A stretch of 64,000 nucleotides of DNA from Streptomyces curacoi (GTDB lineage: Bacteria; Actinomycetota; Actinomycetes; Streptomycetales; Streptomycetaceae): the NCBI RefSeq assembly GCF_001513975.1, contig NZ_KQ947984.1, positions 995,338-1,059,337 of the forward strand, read 5' to 3'. Made by a program: the position numbers and the translations under genes. Below the pieces are notes generated by a model. The model was not told where the DNA came from. It did no database searches and was given only the letters and a program-made list of their open reading frames with translations. Positions 60,173-64,000 of this stretch are shown here, one piece after another; position 1 is the stretch's first letter, and each line of letters begins with the position of its first letter.

Positions 60173-60181
60173 TGTGGATAA
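60173..60181 (-). promoter_or_regulatory. DnaA-box-like nonamer upstream of comEA
   Basis: The minus strand carries TTATCCACA, a perfect match to the E. coli DnaA-box consensus, about 55-70 bases upstream of comEA. Streptomyces DnaA boxes are usually TTGTCCACA, so the meaning is uncertain. Confidence 0.3.
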
Positions 60182-60295
60182 CTCCGCCACCCACACGAGT
60201 GACTCACCCACCAGCCAAAGGCCCGTCACCCGACGCGTCCCTCAGCCCAGGCCAACCCCCCACGGCCAGCCGCCCTTTCTCCGGCGGCCACCCGT

Positions 60296-61141
60296 TCACC
60301 GAGGCGAAACGACAACCCCCAGCAGCCCAGGCCCGGTATGCGCCCCGATCACCGCCCCGACCTCGCTCACATGCAGGTCCGCCAGCCCACGCACCCGTGC
60401 CCGCAAGCGGTCCGCCAGTGCCGACGCCCGTTCGGGAGCGGCGAGATGGTGCACCGCGATGTCGACCTGCGCGCTGCCCGCCCGTTCGGCGGCGATCTCC
60501 TCCAGGCGGGCGATGGCTTTCGACGCCGTCCGTACTTTCTCCAGGAGTTCGATACGCCCGCCGTCCAGTTGCAGCAGCGGCTTCACCGCGAGCGCGGAGC
60601 CCAGCAGGGCCTGCGCGGCGCCGATGCGGCCCCCACGGCGCAGATAGTCGAGGGTGTCGACGTAGAAGTAGGCGGCGGTGCCCCCGGCCCGCTTCTCCGC
60701 GGCGGTCACGGCCTCGTCCACCGTGCCGCCCGTCTCCGCCGCCTCGGCCGCGGCGAGCGCGCAGAAGCCGAGCGCCATGGCGACCATCCCGGTGTCCACG
60801 ACCCGCACCGGCACCGGCGCCTCGCGCGCCGCGAGAACCGCCGCGTCGTAGGTGCCGGAGAGCTCGGCGGACAGGTGCAGGGAGACGATGGCGGTGGCGC
60901 CGGACTCGGCGACCCTGCGGTAGTGCTCGGCGAAGACCTGAGGGCTGGGGCGCGAGGTGGTGACGGGGCGTCGCTTCTGCAACGCCTGGGCGAGGGAACG
61001 GGTCGAGATCTCGGTGCCCTCGTCCAGCGCCTGGCCGCCGAGGACCACGGTCAGGGGTACCGCGGTGATGCCGTGGCGCTCCATCGTCCGCGGCGGCAGG
61101 TAGGCCGTTGAATCGGTGACGATCGCGACATGGCGGGACAT
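60296..61141 (-). CDS. DegV family fatty-acid-binding protein
   Basis: 281 residues. DegV pattern: VAIVTDSTAYLPPRTMERHG at the start, PVTTSRPSPQVFAEHY, LHLSAELSGTYDAAVLAARE, YFYVDTLDYLRRGGRIGAAQ and HTGPGLLGVVVSP. DegV/FakB proteins present fatty acids to FakA kinase. Upstream gene 61234-61971 is 92 bases away on the same strand. Confidence 0.93.
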   Translation of the reverse strand: MSRHVAIVTDSTAYLPPRTMERHGITAVPLTVVLGGQALDEGTEISTRSLAQALQKRRPVTTSRPSPQVFAEHYRRVAESGATAIVSLHLSAELSGTYDAAVLAAREAPVPVRVVDTGMVAMALGFCALAAAEAAETGGTVDEAVTAAEKRAGGTAAYFYVDTLDYLRRGGRIGAAQALLGSALAVKPLLQLDGGRIELLEKVRTASKAIARLEEIAAERAGSAQVDIAVHHLAAPERASALADRLRARVRGLADLHVSEVGAVIGAHTGPGLLGVVVSPR

Positions 61142-61233
61142 GAGCTGGAGGTTACCTGGCGTAGCGCCCGGGCGGCAGCCCGACCCCGCTCAGCCGGTGG
61201 TGCCTTGACCGGATCATCGTGTGCTCATGGGGC

Positions 61234-61971
61234 TCAAGTCGTGCTCTCCGGGCGGGTCTTCTTCTGCCAGGGGTACGTCGGACGAGGGCCGGGCGGTGTG
61301 ATGGCGGGCCGCGTCGGCTCCTCGGCCCGCTGCGACCGAGGGGTGTCCGACCAGGTCTGCTCGCTGGTCACCCCGGCCTCGGTGGCCGGCGCCTCCGGCC
61401 ACGGAGGCGGCGTCGACGACGACTCCGTCGTCTGCCAGTGCCGCAGAGCGCCGGTCTCCACATCGATCTGCGCGCTGAGGGTGTCCAGCTCGTCCTCGGC
61501 GAAGCGGCGGGCCCGGTCGCGGGCCGCCCAGCGCAGCGAGTCCGCCGACCGGACGATCCGCTCGGTGCGCTCGCGCAGCTCGGGCAGCCGCTCGGCGAGC
61601 GTCGCGCGGTCCGGCTCGGACTCCAGCCGCCGCAGCTCGGCGTCCAGTTCGTGCCCGTGCGCGCTGAGGCGGTCGAAGAGGCCGAGGGACTCCTTGAGGG
61701 ACTCGTCCTCGGCCACGCCCGCGTGCAGGGCGTCCTGGGTGGCCCGCATGGAGGTGCGCAGCTTCAGCCGCAGCTGGGCGAGCTCGCCGGCCGGGCCGGG
61801 CTGGGCGAAGGACTTGGCCCGCAGGGTGTGGTCCTCGACCGTGCGCCGGGCCTGGGCGATGCCGTCATCAACGCGGCGTTTGGCGGCGCCGACGACCTTC
61901 ACCGTGGCGTACGCGCCGAGCACGACCAAGAGCACGAAGAGCAGGGCGACCACTGCGAACACTGCATCCAC
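61234..61971 (-). CDS. Membrane-anchored coiled-coil protein of unknown function
   Basis: 245 residues. One N-terminal helix (VDAVFAVVALLFVLLVVLGA), then long charged helices (AKRRVDDGIAQARRTVEDHT, ELRRLESEPDRATLAERLPE) and a proline-rich tail ending WQKKTRPESTT. GTG 61971 is chosen because AGGAG lies six to seven bases upstream. Actinobacterial conservation next to leuS is from memory. Function unknown. Confidence 0.8.
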   Translation of the reverse strand: MDAVFAVVALLFVLLVVLGAYATVKVVGAAKRRVDDGIAQARRTVEDHTLRAKSFAQPGPAGELAQLRLKLRTSMRATQDALHAGVAEDESLKESLGLFDRLSAHGHELDAELRRLESEPDRATLAERLPELRERTERIVRSADSLRWAARDRARRFAEDELDTLSAQIDVETGALRHWQTTESSSTPPPWPEAPATEAGVTSEQTWSDTPRSQRAEEPTRPAITPPGPRPTYPWQKKTRPESTT

Positions 61972-62031
61972 GAGCTTCTCCTCCAACCGGCTTCGACACG
62001 CCGCGTCACTCTTCAACGGTAAACGCAACAG

Positions 62032-62066
62032 GCAGGTCCGGAGTTCCAGCAGAACCCCGAACCTGC
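62032..62066 (-). terminator. Terminator downstream of leuS
   Basis: Arms at 62032-62046 and 62052-62066 (GCAGGTCCGGAGTTC against GAACCCCGAACCTGC) pair with two wobble positions across a 5-base loop. On the minus strand a T-containing tail (CTGTTGCGTTT) follows. Confidence 0.6.
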
Positions 62067-62094
62067 CCGTAGGGGATCACCCCGAGCCGGATGC

Positions 62095-64000
<1,906 letters not shown>

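Overview
The window is very GC-rich, strongly third-position-GC biased bacterial DNA with GTG starts, translational overlaps (ATGA, GTGA) and gene content typical of Streptomyces: amtB-glnK, an M4 metalloprotease, tricorn protease, hrcA-dnaJ, SpoIIE-type phosphatase, comEA/comEC and rare TTA codons. From memory, the order leuA, M4 protease, phoH-ybeY-corC, rnz, tricorn, rsmE, hrcA-dnaJ, hemW, lepA, rpsT, holA, comEC, comEA, leuS follows the core-chromosome order of Streptomyces coelicolor, so this is a conserved core region with local insertions and decay. No rRNA, tRNA, CRISPR array or intact insertion sequence was found.

Layout. 0-4.7 kb: the N-terminal part of an MMPL exporter, a TerB-like protein, and leuA behind a leader peptide with four consecutive leucine codons. 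4.8-8.8 kb: a cytoplasmic protealysin-like M4 protease with an adjacent emfourin-type inhibitor, then a family 1 beta-glucosidase coupled to an MFS sugar transporter. 8.9-11.6 kb: an NAD-dependent epimerase divergent from an XRE/MmyB regulator, a truncated GDSL-hydrolase remnant and a small secreted protein. 11.6-14.5 kb: amtB-glnK behind a GlnR box, then era. 14.8-19.1 kb: phoH (interrupted by a homing intein), ybeY, a CorC/HlyC protein and an MmcQ-like protein. 19.1-25.7 kb: a decayed stretch, a deaminase-like protein, small NTF2 and VOC proteins, a PfkB kinase, glucarate dehydratase with a degraded partner gene and an IclR regulator, then a 590-base remnant stretch.

25.7-38.9 kb: adenine deaminase-like enzyme, RNase Z, HIT protein, tricorn protease, a lipoprotein, a VOC protein, rsmE with a nitronate monooxygenase, the CIRCE-controlled hrcA-dnaJ operon, an MBL hydrolase and a DUF3097 protein. 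38.9-50.2 kb: Uma2 protein, hemW, a divergent signalling locus (RsbW-like/GAF/PP2C protein facing a multi-HAMP hybrid histidine kinase plus a REC/coiled-coil protein, laid out like S. coelicolor osaC-osaAB) and an acyl-CoA ligase. 50.4-64 kb: lepA divergent from rpsT, duplicated SnoaL-like proteins, a comEA-comEC-nat-small ORF-holA cluster, a DegV protein, a membrane-anchored coiled-coil protein and the C-terminal part of leuS.

The most notable items are the class 3 (W-C-T) intein in PhoH, the protease/inhibitor pair, the Osa-like module whose kinase carries a TTA codon and whose phosphatase has a 40-residue tandem repeat, a TTA codon in comEC, an intergenic palindrome inserted in frame in the tricorn gene, and several gene remnants (kdgD, an MFS protein, a GDSL hydrolase).
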